Of a stretch of 64,000 nucleotides of DNA, positions 26,009-34,641 are shown in pieces. The DNA comes from Flammeovirgaceae bacterium (GTDB lineage: Bacteria; Bacteroidota; Bacteroidia; Cytophagales; Cyclobacteriaceae). Under the pieces are notes generated by a model. The model was not told where the DNA came from and searched no databases. It was given only the letters and a program-made list of their open reading frames with translations. A program made the position numbers and the translations under genes. Each line of letters begins with the position of its first letter. Positions within the stretch are counted from its first letter, which is position 1. Location: contig JAJTGY010000014.1 in the NCBI GenBank assembly GCA_021298015.1, positions 1-64,000 of the forward strand, read 5' to 3'.

Positions 26009-27967
26009 GTGAATACGGGCATTTCCTCTTTGCGAAGCTACTGCACCAGCCTGGTGAGTTACCACAGGCGCGAGACTATTGAAGTGAAAATCGGAGATGT
26101 GCCCCTCGGTGGGCGTAATCCGATCCGCGTTCAATCCATGACTACGGTGGATACCATGGATACGCTGGGCTCGGTGGAACAAACCATCCGCATGGTCGAT
26201 GCCGGGTGTGAGTATGTGCGCATCACGGCTCCCAGCATCAAGGAAGCACAGAATCTCGAACACATCCGCAACGAATTACGCAAGCGCGGTTACACGGTAC
26301 CCTTGATTGCGGACATTCATTTTACACCCAATGCAGCCGAATTGGCCGCGCGATTGGTCGAGAAAGTGCGGATTAATCCCGGCAACTATGCCGACCGAAA
26401 GCGCTTCGAAACTATCGAGTACACCGAGAGTTCCTACCAGGCGGAGCTGGACCGCATACGCGATAAATTCTTGCCGCTGGTGCGGATATGCAAAGAGTAT
26501 GGAACGGCCATGCGCATCGGCACAAACCACGGTTCATTGTCCGACCGGATTATGAGCCGCTACGGAGATAATCCCACCGGTATGGTGGAGTCCGCACTGG
26601 AGTTTCTCCGCATCTGTGAAGACGAGCAGTTCTATAACATTGTGTTGTCCATGAAGTCGAGCAACCCGCAGGTGATGGTACAAGCCTACCGCTTGCTGGT
26701 TCAAAAGCTTCAGGAAGGAAACTTTAAGCCCTATCCGTTGCACCTGGGCGTTACCGAAGCAGGCGATGGTGAAGATGGTCGCATCAAGTCATCTCTGGGT
26801 ATCGGCACGTTGCTGGAAGATGGGCTTGGGGACACCATCCGCGTGTCGCTCACCGAAGAACCGGAGGCGGAAGTACCGGTGGCCAAGGCACTGGCTGATC
26901 GATACACCCATCGCAAGGGAAATCCGATTCCGGAGATTCATCAGTACCCGATTGATCCATTTAGCTACACCCGCAGGGCCACCCGCCAGCCGGCCAACCT
27001 CGGTGGGCACGAGGTACCGCGCGTCATCGCGGACATGTCCGGCAGGCAAGCGCTGACACCGGCTTCGTTCTTCGCGGTGGGGTATCATTATTCGGTGCCG
27101 CTCGACAAATGGAATATCAGCGACATGGCCTGCGACTATGTCTATGCCGGATCCAATCCGGTTGATTTTGAGATTCCGGGCACGCTGGGCATTATATACG
27201 ATGTGGCCACCTGGCAACAACGCAGGCAGCAGCCAAGGGCTTTTCCGCTGTTCCATTTGCCGGATTACCTGGCTTCAACCGATAGGTCAGCCACGCTCAA
27301 TTTCGTCCGCACCGACTTGTCGCAACTGACGAACGAGGCTATCGCCCGGCTAACGCAAGACGATACAACGGTATTGGTGATCGACACGCAAAACGAACAT
27401 GGTTACGCAGAACTCAGGAGGCTTTTTGTTGAGTTGATGGAAGCGGATTGCCCGATACCGGTAGTGATTGCCCGCAGATACCAAGGCCTGCATGAGGAAG
27501 AGTTTCAGTTGTATGCCGGTACGGATGTCGGTGGCCTGTTGGTGGATGGACTGGGCGATGGGGTGATGCTGTCGGCTGACCAGAACCCCCGGCTTTTGAA
27601 TGCTACTGCGTTTAACATCCTGCAAGCTTCGCGCACGCGCATCTCGAAGACGGAATACATTTCCTGTCCCTCCTGCGGACGCACACTTTTTGATTTGCAG
27701 GAGACCACCGCCAAAATCCGATCGCGCACCAGTCACCTCAAGGGCATTAAGATTGGTATCATGGGTTGCATTGTGAACGGCCCCGGTGAAATGGCCGATG
27801 CCGACTACGGCTATGTGGGTTCCGGACCGGGTCGCATTACGCTCTATCGCGGCAAGGAAGTGGTGAAGAAGAATGTGCCGACCGTCAATGCCGTAGATGA
27901 ACTGATCGGCCTGATTCGTGAAGATAATCTCTGGACTGAACCTAAGCTTGAAACACAAACGGTATGA
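26009..27967 (+). CDS. ispG: 4-hydroxy-3-methylbut-2-enyl diphosphate synthase, long form
   Basis: Penultimate step of the MEP isoprenoid pathway. 652 residues, the long form seen in Bacteroidetes, Chlamydiae and plants, with an extra domain of about 250 residues between the TIM barrel and the iron-sulfur domain. N-terminal PLGGRNPIRVQSMTTVDTMD near residue 33 is the family start. Cluster ligands: CPSCG at 553-556 and the Cys of GCIVNGPGEMADADYG at 587, with the conserved Glu of GPGE. GTG at 26009 is the start because conserved sequence (YCTSLVSY) begins a few codons later and no ATG is available in frame. It overlaps the next gene by 4 bases. Confidence 0.95.
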   Translation: MNTGISSLRSYCTSLVSYHRRETIEVKIGDVPLGGRNPIRVQSMTTVDTMDTLGSVEQTIRMVDAGCEYVRITAPSIKEAQNLEHIRNELRKRGYTVPLIADIHFTPNAAELAARLVEKVRINPGNYADRKRFETIEYTESSYQAELDRIRDKFLPLVRICKEYGTAMRIGTNHGSLSDRIMSRYGDNPTGMVESALEFLRICEDEQFYNIVLSMKSSNPQVMVQAYRLLVQKLQEGNFKPYPLHLGVTEAGDGEDGRIKSSLGIGTLLEDGLGDTIRVSLTEEPEAEVPVAKALADRYTHRKGNPIPEIHQYPIDPFSYTRRATRQPANLGGHEVPRVIADMSGRQALTPASFFAVGYHYSVPLDKWNISDMACDYVYAGSNPVDFEIPGTLGIIYDVATWQQRRQQPRAFPLFHLPDYLASTDRSATLNFVRTDLSQLTNEAIARLTQDDTTVLVIDTQNEHGYAELRRLFVELMEADCPIPVVIARRYQGLHEEEFQLYAGTDVGGLLVDGLGDGVMLSADQNPRLLNATAFNILQASRTRISKTEYISCPSCGRTLFDLQETTAKIRSRTSHLKGIKIGIMGCIVNGPGEMADADYGYVGSGPGRITLYRGKEVVKKNVPTVNAVDELIGLIREDNLWTEPKLETQTV

Positions 27968-28173
27968 ACGAAGAACAAGTAAATAAAGAACCCAAAAAAC
28001 TTTCGGTGCGCGAGTTTTTGTCGTTGGGAGAAGTAGGCGGGTATTTCTTTCGGGGTAAAGACCCGAGCCGGCCGCGCAACTTCAACATCCGGATGATGCA
28101 CGGCATCAACAAGCTTTCGATTATCATGTTCCTGATTGCGATAATCATTATTGTCGTCAGGCGGTTTTTTTGA
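27964..28173 (+). CDS. Small single-pass membrane protein (DUF6728-like)
   Basis: 69 residues: a charged N-half with LSVREFLSLGEVGGYFFRGK and DPSRPRNFNIRMMHGINKLS, then one C-terminal helix (IIMFLIAIIIIVV) and a basic end. The pattern matches a small protein family conserved in Cytophagales that I associate with DUF6728; that name is from memory and should be checked. The start codon overlaps the ispG stop (ATGA), suggesting translational coupling. Function unknown. Confidence 0.7.
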   Translation: MNEEQVNKEPKKLSVREFLSLGEVGGYFFRGKDPSRPRNFNIRMMHGINKLSIIMFLIAIIIIVVRRFF

Positions 28174-28183
28174 CCGGGCGGTG

Positions 28184-28537
28184 ATGAACATTGAAGCCTT
28201 TCGGAAGTACTGCCTGCATAAGCCGGGCGTGACGGAAGCGTTTCCTTTTGATGAATCGGTATTGGTATTCAAAGTGGGCGGCAAGATGTTTGCCCTGACA
28301 GACGTAGACACCTTTGAGAGTGTGAACCTCAAATGCGACCCGGAACGGGCTATAGAATTGCGCGAACGCTACGAGGCCGTCCGGCCGGGGTATCACATGA
28401 ACAAGAAACACTGGAATACCCTGGTGATGGATGGCAGCCTGCCCGACACCTTCCTGCGGGCTGAAATTGACGCTTCCTATGCCCTGGTGGCCGCCAGGCT
28501 GCCTAAAAGTGAAAAATTAAGAATAGGTATTAAATAG
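28184..28537 (+). CDS. MmcQ/YjbR family protein
   Basis: 117 residues from ATG 28184; the open frame to 28151 needs a TTG inside the previous gene. MmcQ/YjbR (CyaY-like fold) signatures: FRKYCLHKPGVTEAFPFDES at the start, VFKVGGKMFALTDV in the middle and GYHMNKKHWNTLVMDGSLPD, where the His-Trp-Asn is typical. The family is described as double-wing DNA-binding, but its function is poorly known. It is the third gene of the ispG unit, 10 bases after the previous stop. Confidence 0.88.
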   Translation: MNIEAFRKYCLHKPGVTEAFPFDESVLVFKVGGKMFALTDVDTFESVNLKCDPERAIELRERYEAVRPGYHMNKKHWNTLVMDGSLPDTFLRAEIDASYALVAARLPKSEKLRIGIK

Positions 28538-28636
28538 TCTGATTATCAATTTTTTACAAATTGGTTACTTTTATTACCTGGGTCAATATTCATCGCTTTG
28601 AAATCCTTATTTTTGAAGCTTGTACGTTCTCTATTC

Positions 28637-29518
28637 ATGCTCAGAGCGTTAGGTGTCTTGGTTGGCGTTTGGGTGCTCAGTTCGTGCACCCAAAAAATGG
28701 TTTGCCCCGCTTACCAGAGCGCCTTTATTTTCGATAAACCAACCGCCCGCGAGCAGTTTGTGTATTTCAATGCCGACACCGCGAATGCGCGCGATGTGGT
28801 GGCCAGCGCTGACCGGTCTTTTACACTCCCTCCGAAACCGACACCGGGAACGAAGGCCTTTTATCGGGGCGATAGCGTGGAAGTGAAGTACGAAGTGATG
28901 CAGGGCCCCGCCTTGCCTAAAGCCAAAACGGTTAAGCGCGACCGTTACCTGTTGATGCCGCGCAAGACCTATCAGAAAGCGTTGCGCAGTCTCATGACGG
29001 TGGAGATGAAGCCCGTTTACCCGAAGAAAGTGGAGGACGACTCCGCCATGGCAGCCCGGCAGTTGGCCAACATCATTCGCGATGAAAATGACTCCAAATT
29101 CGGCACCCGCCCTGAAGCGAAAGGCGACAGCGTGTATGTGATCTCCAAAGCCAAAGAAAAATTCAACGTAGAGCAAGATAACTACCTGTGGTACTTCCGC
29201 GACATGCTGGTGCTGCCCGATGTGCGGTTGGCGATGGAAGGCCAGGCCGGTGGCGAAAGCTCAGAAGGAGGGCAATCCTCCAGGAAGAAGGGTTTCTTCA
29301 AAAACCTGTTTGGGAAGAAGAAAAAGTCAGCCAACGACTCCACGTATATGAAGGACTTGCAGTCGACCGACTACCCGCTGGATAGCGCGACAAGTTCACC
29401 GAAGAAGAAAAAGGGGCTGAGCCTTAACCCGTTCAAAAAGAAAAGCAAAGTTGATCCGGCCGCCACACCCAAACCTCAACAACCTGCCAGGAAGGAAGAA
29501 GAGGATGATGGGTTTTGA
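28637..29518 (+). CDS. Lipoprotein with Lys-rich low-complexity tail, uncharacterised
   Basis: 293 residues from ATG 28637 (an in-frame TTG at 28598 would add a basic N-extension). Lipobox VWVLSSC then TQKMVCPAYQSAFIFDKPT, a start I recognise in Bacteroidetes envelope lipoproteins of unknown function. The middle has repeated phrases RYLLMPRKTYQKALRSL and VEMKPVYPKK. The last third is rich in Lys/Ser with two related blocks, RKKGFFKNLFGKKKKS and KKKGLSLNPFKKKSKV, probably disordered. A strong hairpin terminator follows 10 bases after the stop. No enzymatic motif seen. Confidence 0.75.
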   Translation: MLRALGVLVGVWVLSSCTQKMVCPAYQSAFIFDKPTAREQFVYFNADTANARDVVASADRSFTLPPKPTPGTKAFYRGDSVEVKYEVMQGPALPKAKTVKRDRYLLMPRKTYQKALRSLMTVEMKPVYPKKVEDDSAMAARQLANIIRDENDSKFGTRPEAKGDSVYVISKAKEKFNVEQDNYLWYFRDMLVLPDVRLAMEGQAGGESSEGGQSSRKKGFFKNLFGKKKKSANDSTYMKDLQSTDYPLDSATSSPKKKKGLSLNPFKKKSKVDPAATPKPQQPARKEEEDDGF

Positions 29519-29528
29519 TTTGTTTAGA

Positions 29529-29572
29529 GGCGTCAGACCGCTCTTTGACTTCGTCAAAAGCGGTCAGACGCC
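29529..29572. terminator. Long hairpin terminator between the lipoprotein gene and the SRAP fragment
   Basis: GGCGTCAGACCGCTCTTTGAC and GTCAAAAGCGGTCAGACGCC form a roughly 20-bp stem with one A-A mismatch, one bulge and a 3-base loop (TTC). It lies 10 bases past one stop and 20 bases before the end of the minus-strand fragment, so it can serve both strands. A T-rich flank exists only on the right side (CTTGATCTT). Confidence 0.65.
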
Positions 29573-29592
29573 TTGATCTTGCGTAAATCCAG

Positions 29593-29796
29593 CTAATCGA
29601 ACAACCTCAGATTTCCGAACTGATCGGCCGGGGCGGTGGGCCGGTTGGCCAGCGGGCTGATGAAATTCACCTGTTGTATCTGCGGAGGTACCGGGTAATG
29701 ATCCATCAACGCGGCAGGGTAGGGTGTTAACCGCGAGAGGAGATCTTCCGCGGAGACTCCTGACTTGTACTTTTTAGTGCGGATAGAATATGTGAT
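29593..29796 (-). pseudogene. C-terminal fragment of an SRAP (YedK/HMCES-like) gene, cut by IS21
   Basis: About 67 codons on the minus strand ending at 29593. The residues GVSAEDLLSRLTPYPAALMD then HYPVPPQIQQVNFISPLA match the C-terminal part of SOS-response-associated peptidase/HMCES proteins, where SAEELLxLLxPYP and xxYPVSxxVN are conserved. These proteins crosslink to abasic sites in DNA through an N-terminal Cys, which is missing here along with the whole catalytic domain. The frame continues into the adjacent IS21 end at 29797, which is the break point. No remaining 5' part is found on the far side (30084-30180), so a deletion also occurred. Identification rests on a short segment. Confidence 0.55.
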
Positions 29797-30083
29797 TGAA
29801 TATTTCGGAAACGTTTGACCCACCGTTTCGGGAATGGTTTGACCCGGGGAATCCGGGAATGGTTTGACCCACCCCAGCGACTGGGATTTGATGCAAAATG
29901 GTCTTTGCTTAGCTGGTTTTAAACCCCTAAGCCATGCCACAACCACTACGTATGCATCACGTAAAACGCATCATTGAATTTCATAAGCAAGACACTTGTA
30001 CATTTAACCAAAAGTTGAGCGTTTGGGGTTACCCACATCCCAACATCGATGACAATAACAACATTCCGACATCATTAAGCTAA
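29797..30083 (+). mobile_element. Decayed IS21-family end with istA start
   Basis: From TGAATATTTCGG at 29797, three terminal repeats lie at 29801-29824, 29825-29846 and 29850-29873, then TGGGATTTGATGC and a short open frame homologous to the istA start of the element at 1-378. No other end, istB or right-hand repeats were seen before the gene at 30182, so this is a solo or truncated end. It interrupts the SRAP gene on its left. The right limit is not defined. Confidence 0.65.
29934..30083 (+). pseudogene. istA: Truncated istA (IS21 transposase) N-terminus
   Basis: Starts MPQPLRMHHVKRIIEFHKQ, parallel to the minus-strand start in the first element (SQPLRMHQIRRILELQSDG). After about 18 codons the similarity ends and the frame runs through unrelated sequence to TAA at 30081, 49 codons in all. 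The helix-turn-helix and catalytic regions are missing, so no active transposase can be made. Confidence 0.6.
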
Positions 30084-30181
30084 GAAAGACCCCAAATTGG
30101 TCTGATAAACGGGGCAGTCGTAATACTAACTAACCAGTCAACTTTTTTCAGAACTAGCCATTGTAAAGATCTAAAAGGTAT

Positions 30182-30661
30182 CTAATTCTTTACCAGCGAA
30201 GCAGGGGAAGGTGCTTTTTTGTTGGCCTTAGGCTTATCGGTCACAAATTTATAAAAGAAAAGGCGGGCGTATTCTCCCTCGGTAACCAGGAATTCCGCAG
30301 TCATGCCATTGGTGATTTCGAGCATCTTTTCATTCTTGAGTGTGCCATCGCTGTTGAAATAGTTCTCATCAATCCGCTTGTCCCAGTCCTCGAACGTGCC
30401 ATCGGTTTTCTGCACCTGCAAACGTCCGTTTACCTTACCATTTTGCACACTGATGCGACCCATGAAGCACTCTGAATAGCTGGTGCTTCGAAAGGCAATA
30501 ATAACATCCTGCATACCATCGGCAATGGGTTTTGCTCCCCTTTCCTTGAAGAGTGAATACCAATCCGAATAACAATTTGAGGCCGGAGCTTTAGCGGGTG
30601 GATTTTGGGCCCAAGCCGTGAGAGTAAAGAAAAAAGCGATTAATGTTGCGAGCGTTTTCAT
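30182..30661 (-). CDS. Secreted protein of unknown function
   Basis: 159 residues with a clear signal peptide (MKTLATLIAFFFTLTAWAQ). The mature part begins NPPAKAPASNCYSDWYSLFK and includes MQDVIIAFRSTSYSECFMGR, with two cysteines that could form a disulfide, and ends in a Lys-rich segment. No known family recognised. It sits alone between the decayed IS21 end and a divergent barrel gene. The divergent gap 30662-30832 holds two inverted repeats. Confidence 0.7.
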   Translation of the reverse strand: MKTLATLIAFFFTLTAWAQNPPAKAPASNCYSDWYSLFKERGAKPIADGMQDVIIAFRSTSYSECFMGRISVQNGKVNGRLQVQKTDGTFEDWDKRIDENYFNSDGTLKNEKMLEITNGMTAEFLVTEGEYARLFFYKFVTDKPKANKKAPSPASLVKN

Positions 30662-30707
30662 AATGATTCAGGTTCAAAAAAATTCTGCGACAAGTAACAA
30701 CAATTTC

Positions 30708-30766
30708 CCGCCAGATTCAAATGATCTGGCGGACACCTTCCTTGGCATAAATAAACGGTTCCGTTT
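30708..30766. repeat. Two inverted repeats in a divergent intergenic region
   Basis: CCGCCAGAT (30708-30716) and ATCTGGCGG (30724-30732) are a perfect 9-bp pair with a 7-base loop. AAACGG (30753-30758) and CCGTTT (30761-30766) form a second, near-palindrome. Both lie between the start of the minus-strand gene and the plus-strand barrel gene, so they may be operators or small hairpins; no regulator is identified. Confidence 0.5.
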
Positions 30767-30832
30767 AGGATTTACGATAGATATCAAATGGGTTACAAGT
30801 GTTGTACACGTTATTGGGGTCTTGTGTAGCTC

Positions 30833-32014
30833 ATGCTGAGGCTGTGGATGACATTAATTGGCTTGCTAACCGCTTTACCTGGCTTAACGGCCAGCCAGAA
30901 AGACACAACAGCGGTGGATTTGGTTGACCTCGTGATTGGGCGGAAGAAGTTCAGGCAAGCCAACCAGATTCGGGCCGATCGGAAGGTGTATTTTTCCCTT
31001 TTCCCAGCCCCGGTAAGCACTCCGGGCGGAGGGCGGGCTGTAATTACGGCAGTGAATGCTGCTTTCCATTTGGGCCATCCGCAAACCACTAACCTTTCTA
31101 ACGTTTATTTTATTCCCTACACAGACCTGGCTACCCGTTTTGGTATATATGTAAAGCCAACGATTTGGCTGTCCGAAAACAAATGGAATTTTGTCGGTGA
31201 CTACCGTCTTGCCAGTTTCCCCCAATATACCTGGGGGCTGGGTGGGAATACTCAGGAGTTTGAGCGAACACTCATTGATACGGATTTTCTTCGGGTGTAT
31301 CAGAATGCCTTGAAAAGGATTGGGGATGCCTGGTTCGCGGGTGTTGGATATGCCCTTGACTACCACTATAACATTGAAGAGCGGGAGGTTACCATGGAGA
31401 CCGGACATTTGGAGAGGTACTCTGTGGCGCTGGCCGATCCTTCGGTGTCCTCCGGGCTCACGATGAATGTCGCCTATGACCGAAGGATTAATGTGATCAA
31501 TTCGCCCGGTGGAAGCTATTTTATGGCCACCTGGAGGGTTAACCAAAAAGCGCTGGGTAGCGATCAGGATTATCAGACACTGTATCTGGATGCCCGGAAA
31601 TACATTCCGTTTAGCGCTAAGCGGGTTAACCTTCTCGCGTTGCGAGGCTACTATTGGACGGTGTTGACCGGAGAGGTTCCCTACCTTCATCTGCCATCAA
31701 CCAATTGGCCACCGGCATTTGGAACAGCCAGCCGGGGGATTCAGTCGGGCCGTTACCGATCCAATGGCATGGTGTACGGTGAGGCCGAACATCGACATCA
31801 ATTGACTCCAGACGGGTTAGTCGGTGTGGTGGTATTCATGAATTTTTCCTCCGTTTCTGAATTTGAAACCCACCAGTTTAAGTACTGGATAGTAGGAGCC
31901 GGAACCGGTGTCCGATTGAAACTAAACAAGTATTCCGGGGCGAACCTCGCCATCGATTTTGGATTCAGCGAGAATTTTTGGAGCGTTTGGCTAAACGTTG
32001 GCGAAATGTTCTAA
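30833..32014 (+). CDS. Outer-membrane beta-barrel protein, D15/surface-antigen type
   Basis: 393 residues. Signal peptide (MLRLWMTLIGLLTALPGLTA), then alternating hydrophobic strands to the C-terminus. Segments such as YFSLFPAPVSTPGGGRAVIT and WFAGVGYALDYHYNIEER fit the bacterial surface antigen (BamA/TamA C-terminal barrel) family; the barrel has no POTRA domains and is shorter than BamA. The C-terminal residues WLNVGEMF end in Phe as expected for outer-membrane insertion. No partner genes adjacent. Family call is moderate, membrane location is good. Confidence 0.65.
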   Translation: MLRLWMTLIGLLTALPGLTASQKDTTAVDLVDLVIGRKKFRQANQIRADRKVYFSLFPAPVSTPGGGRAVITAVNAAFHLGHPQTTNLSNVYFIPYTDLATRFGIYVKPTIWLSENKWNFVGDYRLASFPQYTWGLGGNTQEFERTLIDTDFLRVYQNALKRIGDAWFAGVGYALDYHYNIEEREVTMETGHLERYSVALADPSVSSGLTMNVAYDRRINVINSPGGSYFMATWRVNQKALGSDQDYQTLYLDARKYIPFSAKRVNLLALRGYYWTVLTGEVPYLHLPSTNWPPAFGTASRGIQSGRYRSNGMVYGEAEHRHQLTPDGLVGVVVFMNFSSVSEFETHQFKYWIVGAGTGVRLKLNKYSGANLAIDFGFSENFWSVWLNVGEMF

Positions 32015-32059
32015 GGTCTACCATAAAGGTCAATCTGCGTACAAGTACGGCCGGCTTCG

Positions 32060-33145
32060 TTATCCCTCCTTCTTCACTTCCATTGAACTGTTGATCCAGA
32101 CTTGCAAGAGTTTGTATCCAACCGAGAGAATGATTGCACCGGTAAACAGCCCGATGAATCCGGTTCTCATAAATCCGCCAATAGCTCCCAAGAACACAAC
32201 CAGCATGGGTACCGGTGCACCTTTGCCCAGCATAATGGGTTTTAATATGTTATCCATAATTCCAACAATGATCATCCAAACCGTAAGCAAGGTGGCGGTT
32301 AACGTAGTCCCATGTCCCCAGATATAAATGATTACCCCGATCGAAACCGGGAGAAGCCCCACCTGCACAATCGCCAATACCAGGCACACCACAATCCAGA
32401 GCCCTGCCAGCGGAATTCCAGCCAGCACAAATCCGATGCCCGCCATGAGGGATTGAATAAAAGCCACACCCAATATGCCCTTTGCTACATTGCGCACGGT
32501 TACTTCGGCCACTGCCGTCATTTCTTCTCCCATCTTGCCCATCAATCGCTTAACTATTTTCCTGACAAAGTCACCCGTGGGCTGGGCGTAGGCCAGCAGG
32601 GCCCCGCTGGCAATCAATGCCAGCGTAAACAATAAAATGCCCTTTCCGGTGCTGGCAAGAAGTTCAAGAAACTTCAGCGAAATCGCTTTCACCTGGTCGG
32701 TGTGTTCCATAACCAGGGAAGTGATATTGGAATTACCGGCCGACCAAAGCTCGTAGACTTTGTTTCCGATCATCGGCCAGCTCTTTACATTCTCGGGCGG
32801 GGGCGGAATATGAAACTGACCGGCCCGGTACAACTCAGTCAGTTGACGAACTTCCTGTACAGTTGAAAACAAGAGCCAGGCGGCCGGAACAATAAGTAGT
32901 CCAACCATCACCAGGGTAATGATTGAGGCCGCCCACCCATTCTTACCTTTCAGGCGAACAGCCAATTTCTTTTGCAAGGGGAAAAGGGTAATCGCCAGAA
33001 CGCTGACCCAAACCATGAGCGTAATGAACGGTGCCAGAATGGAATAACAAGCCCACAGCAGCAGGGCCAGGGCCAGTAACTGTAGGGTGTGATGGATAAC
33101 CGGACTAATCTTGAGTTGGGGGGTCTCGCCAGATTCTGTACTCAT
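32060..33145 (-). CDS. AI-2E family transporter-like membrane protein (PerM/YdiK)
   Basis: 361 residues with the usual PerM layout: two N-terminal helices and a third (WAASIITLVMVGLLIVPAAW), a central soluble stretch, then four to five helices including VWMIIVGIMDNILKPIMLGK near residue 290 followed by GAPVPMLVVFLGAIGGFM, the conserved family signature. Members are described as transporters for autoinducer-2 or Na+/H+, but substrates are uncertain. It is the last minus-strand gene of the 32-45 kb block, converging on the barrel gene with 45 bases between them. Confidence 0.9.
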   Translation of the reverse strand: MSTESGETPQLKISPVIHHTLQLLALALLLWACYSILAPFITLMVWVSVLAITLFPLQKKLAVRLKGKNGWAASIITLVMVGLLIVPAAWLLFSTVQEVRQLTELYRAGQFHIPPPPENVKSWPMIGNKVYELWSAGNSNITSLVMEHTDQVKAISLKFLELLASTGKGILLFTLALIASGALLAYAQPTGDFVRKIVKRLMGKMGEEMTAVAEVTVRNVAKGILGVAFIQSLMAGIGFVLAGIPLAGLWIVVCLVLAIVQVGLLPVSIGVIIYIWGHGTTLTATLLTVWMIIVGIMDNILKPIMLGKGAPVPMLVVFLGAIGGFMRTGFIGLFTGAIILSVGYKLLQVWINSSMEVKKEG

Positions 33146-33273
33146 AACTGCAAGGGGAGTAGTTTAGTGAGAGACTAAATTTTTTTCACCAGCTACAAGG
33201 TATGATAATGTCGATCAATTTAACCGTGATTTTAACAGGATTTTGCCATTGATTCTTTTAGGGTAACGTCCGG

Positions 33274-34638
33274 CTAGGATAAAAGTAATACCCAGGCTAC
33301 GATTAACGCTGGGCCGAGTAGGCCGATCAGGATACCGCCAATCCGCAGGTCCTTTTGCTCAATTACCCCGGAACTAAAGGCAATGGCGTTCGGAGGGGTG
33401 GACACGGGCAGAAGCAAGGCGGTTGATGCAGACAAGCCAATAATCATGGCTACTTCAATCGGCTGATGGGGGAGTATGGCCATACCGAGGGGGATCAACA
33501 CGGTGCACGTGGCGGTGTTGCTCATGATGTTGCTGAAAAACATGGTGGCATATGCCAGCATCAAATAGAACAGGGTGTCGGAAAGTTGCGCGGCTGCTAT
33601 TCGGCTGCCGTACAAGTCCATCAGGCCGGTCTCCTGCAATGCCTTACCCAAAGCAAGTCCGCCTGCCACCAACAGCAAGGTATCCCAGCCCATACTCCGG
33701 ATGTCTTCACCGGTGATGATGCCAGCCAGGGGGAGTACAACCAGCGGCAGTGCGGCCACGGCAGACGTGCTGAGATGATGCCAGGGTGAAGTAAGCCACA
33801 GAAACACCGTGGCCGCCAGGATCAGAGTAACAACCCAGCGCTGCACCGGAGAAACCGGTAGATCATGTTTGCCATCGGATCGGGTGCCCATCAGTTTGAG
33901 TTTGGATTCCTTGATTAAAACTCGTGTCAGCACATACCACGAAATCAGCGTGAGTAACACCGAAACAGGCAGGCCGTAGGTCATCCACCTCGTGAAGTCG
34001 ATGGCACTGCCGACATTCGCCAATGCGCCCGCAGCGATGGCATTGGGAGGACTGCCGATCAGGGTACCCATTCCACCCGTAGTGGCGGCAATGGGTATGC
34101 CCAGAATCAAAGCTTTGCTCGCGGGAGAGTTCTTTCCAATTTTCACCAACAACGGCATGATGGCTGCAATGACCATCGAAGTGGTGGCGGTATTGGAAAT
34201 CAACATCGAAGCCACCATCGTCACGATCATCATACCAAGCAGTACGTTCCTGGGATTCTTGCCACAAATGCTCAGTACGAGGGTCACGAGCAACTCATCA
34301 ATTCTGGTTTTCGTCATGGCTGCTGCCAGGAAGAACCCACCGAGCATGAGCCAGATCACACTACTCGAAAGAGTTTGGGTATACATCGAGACATCAACGG
34401 GTGTATCCGTAAATTTCTCGTAGCCAAGTGAGAAGGCGAGGAAACCGATGATCAGGATTCCAACCGAGAAGGGCGGAACCGCTTCAGTTAGCCAGAGCGC
34501 GACCGAGAACAAGAGCAAAAACAAGACAGATGTTTGAGCGGGGGTAAACGAGGTTTCGCGGAGAAGGTACGTTAGTCCAAGTGCGCCCAGCAGGGCGACC
34601 AGGAAAAGTATGACTGATTTTAACCGGATATTTTTCAT
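33274..34638 (-). CDS. DASS/SLC13 family sodium:dicarboxylate symporter
   Basis: 454 residues, about eleven helices, two-fold pseudosymmetry. Both substrate-binding hairpins with the conserved Ser-Asn-Thr are present: SNTATTSMVIAAIMPLL near residue 147 and SNTATCTVLIPLGMAIL near 369. GIPIAATTGGMGTLIGSPPN near 182 and STPPNAIAFSSGVI near 412 are also typical. It would take up succinate, fumarate or malate with Na+. It lies 3 bases after the DUF4403 gene and downstream of the aspartase and porin genes on the same strand, fitting uptake of the fumarate they would produce. Confidence 0.93.
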   Translation of the reverse strand: MKNIRLKSVILFLVALLGALGLTYLLRETSFTPAQTSVLFLLLFSVALWLTEAVPPFSVGILIIGFLAFSLGYEKFTDTPVDVSMYTQTLSSSVIWLMLGGFFLAAAMTKTRIDELLVTLVLSICGKNPRNVLLGMMIVTMVASMLISNTATTSMVIAAIMPLLVKIGKNSPASKALILGIPIAATTGGMGTLIGSPPNAIAAGALANVGSAIDFTRWMTYGLPVSVLLTLISWYVLTRVLIKESKLKLMGTRSDGKHDLPVSPVQRWVVTLILAATVFLWLTSPWHHLSTSAVAALPLVVLPLAGIITGEDIRSMGWDTLLLVAGGLALGKALQETGLMDLYGSRIAAAQLSDTLFYLMLAYATMFFSNIMSNTATCTVLIPLGMAILPHQPIEVAMIIGLSASTALLLPVSTPPNAIAFSSGVIEQKDLRIGGILIGLLGPALIVAWVLLLS

Positions 34639-34641
34639 GAT

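Noticed and set aside
25241-26263. A 340-codon open frame on the minus strand
   Set aside because: Shadow of the SDR and ispG genes, both confirmed by motifs on the plus strand.
30884-31690. A 268-codon open frame on the minus strand
   Set aside because: Opposite the signal-bearing barrel gene and without a recognisable pattern.
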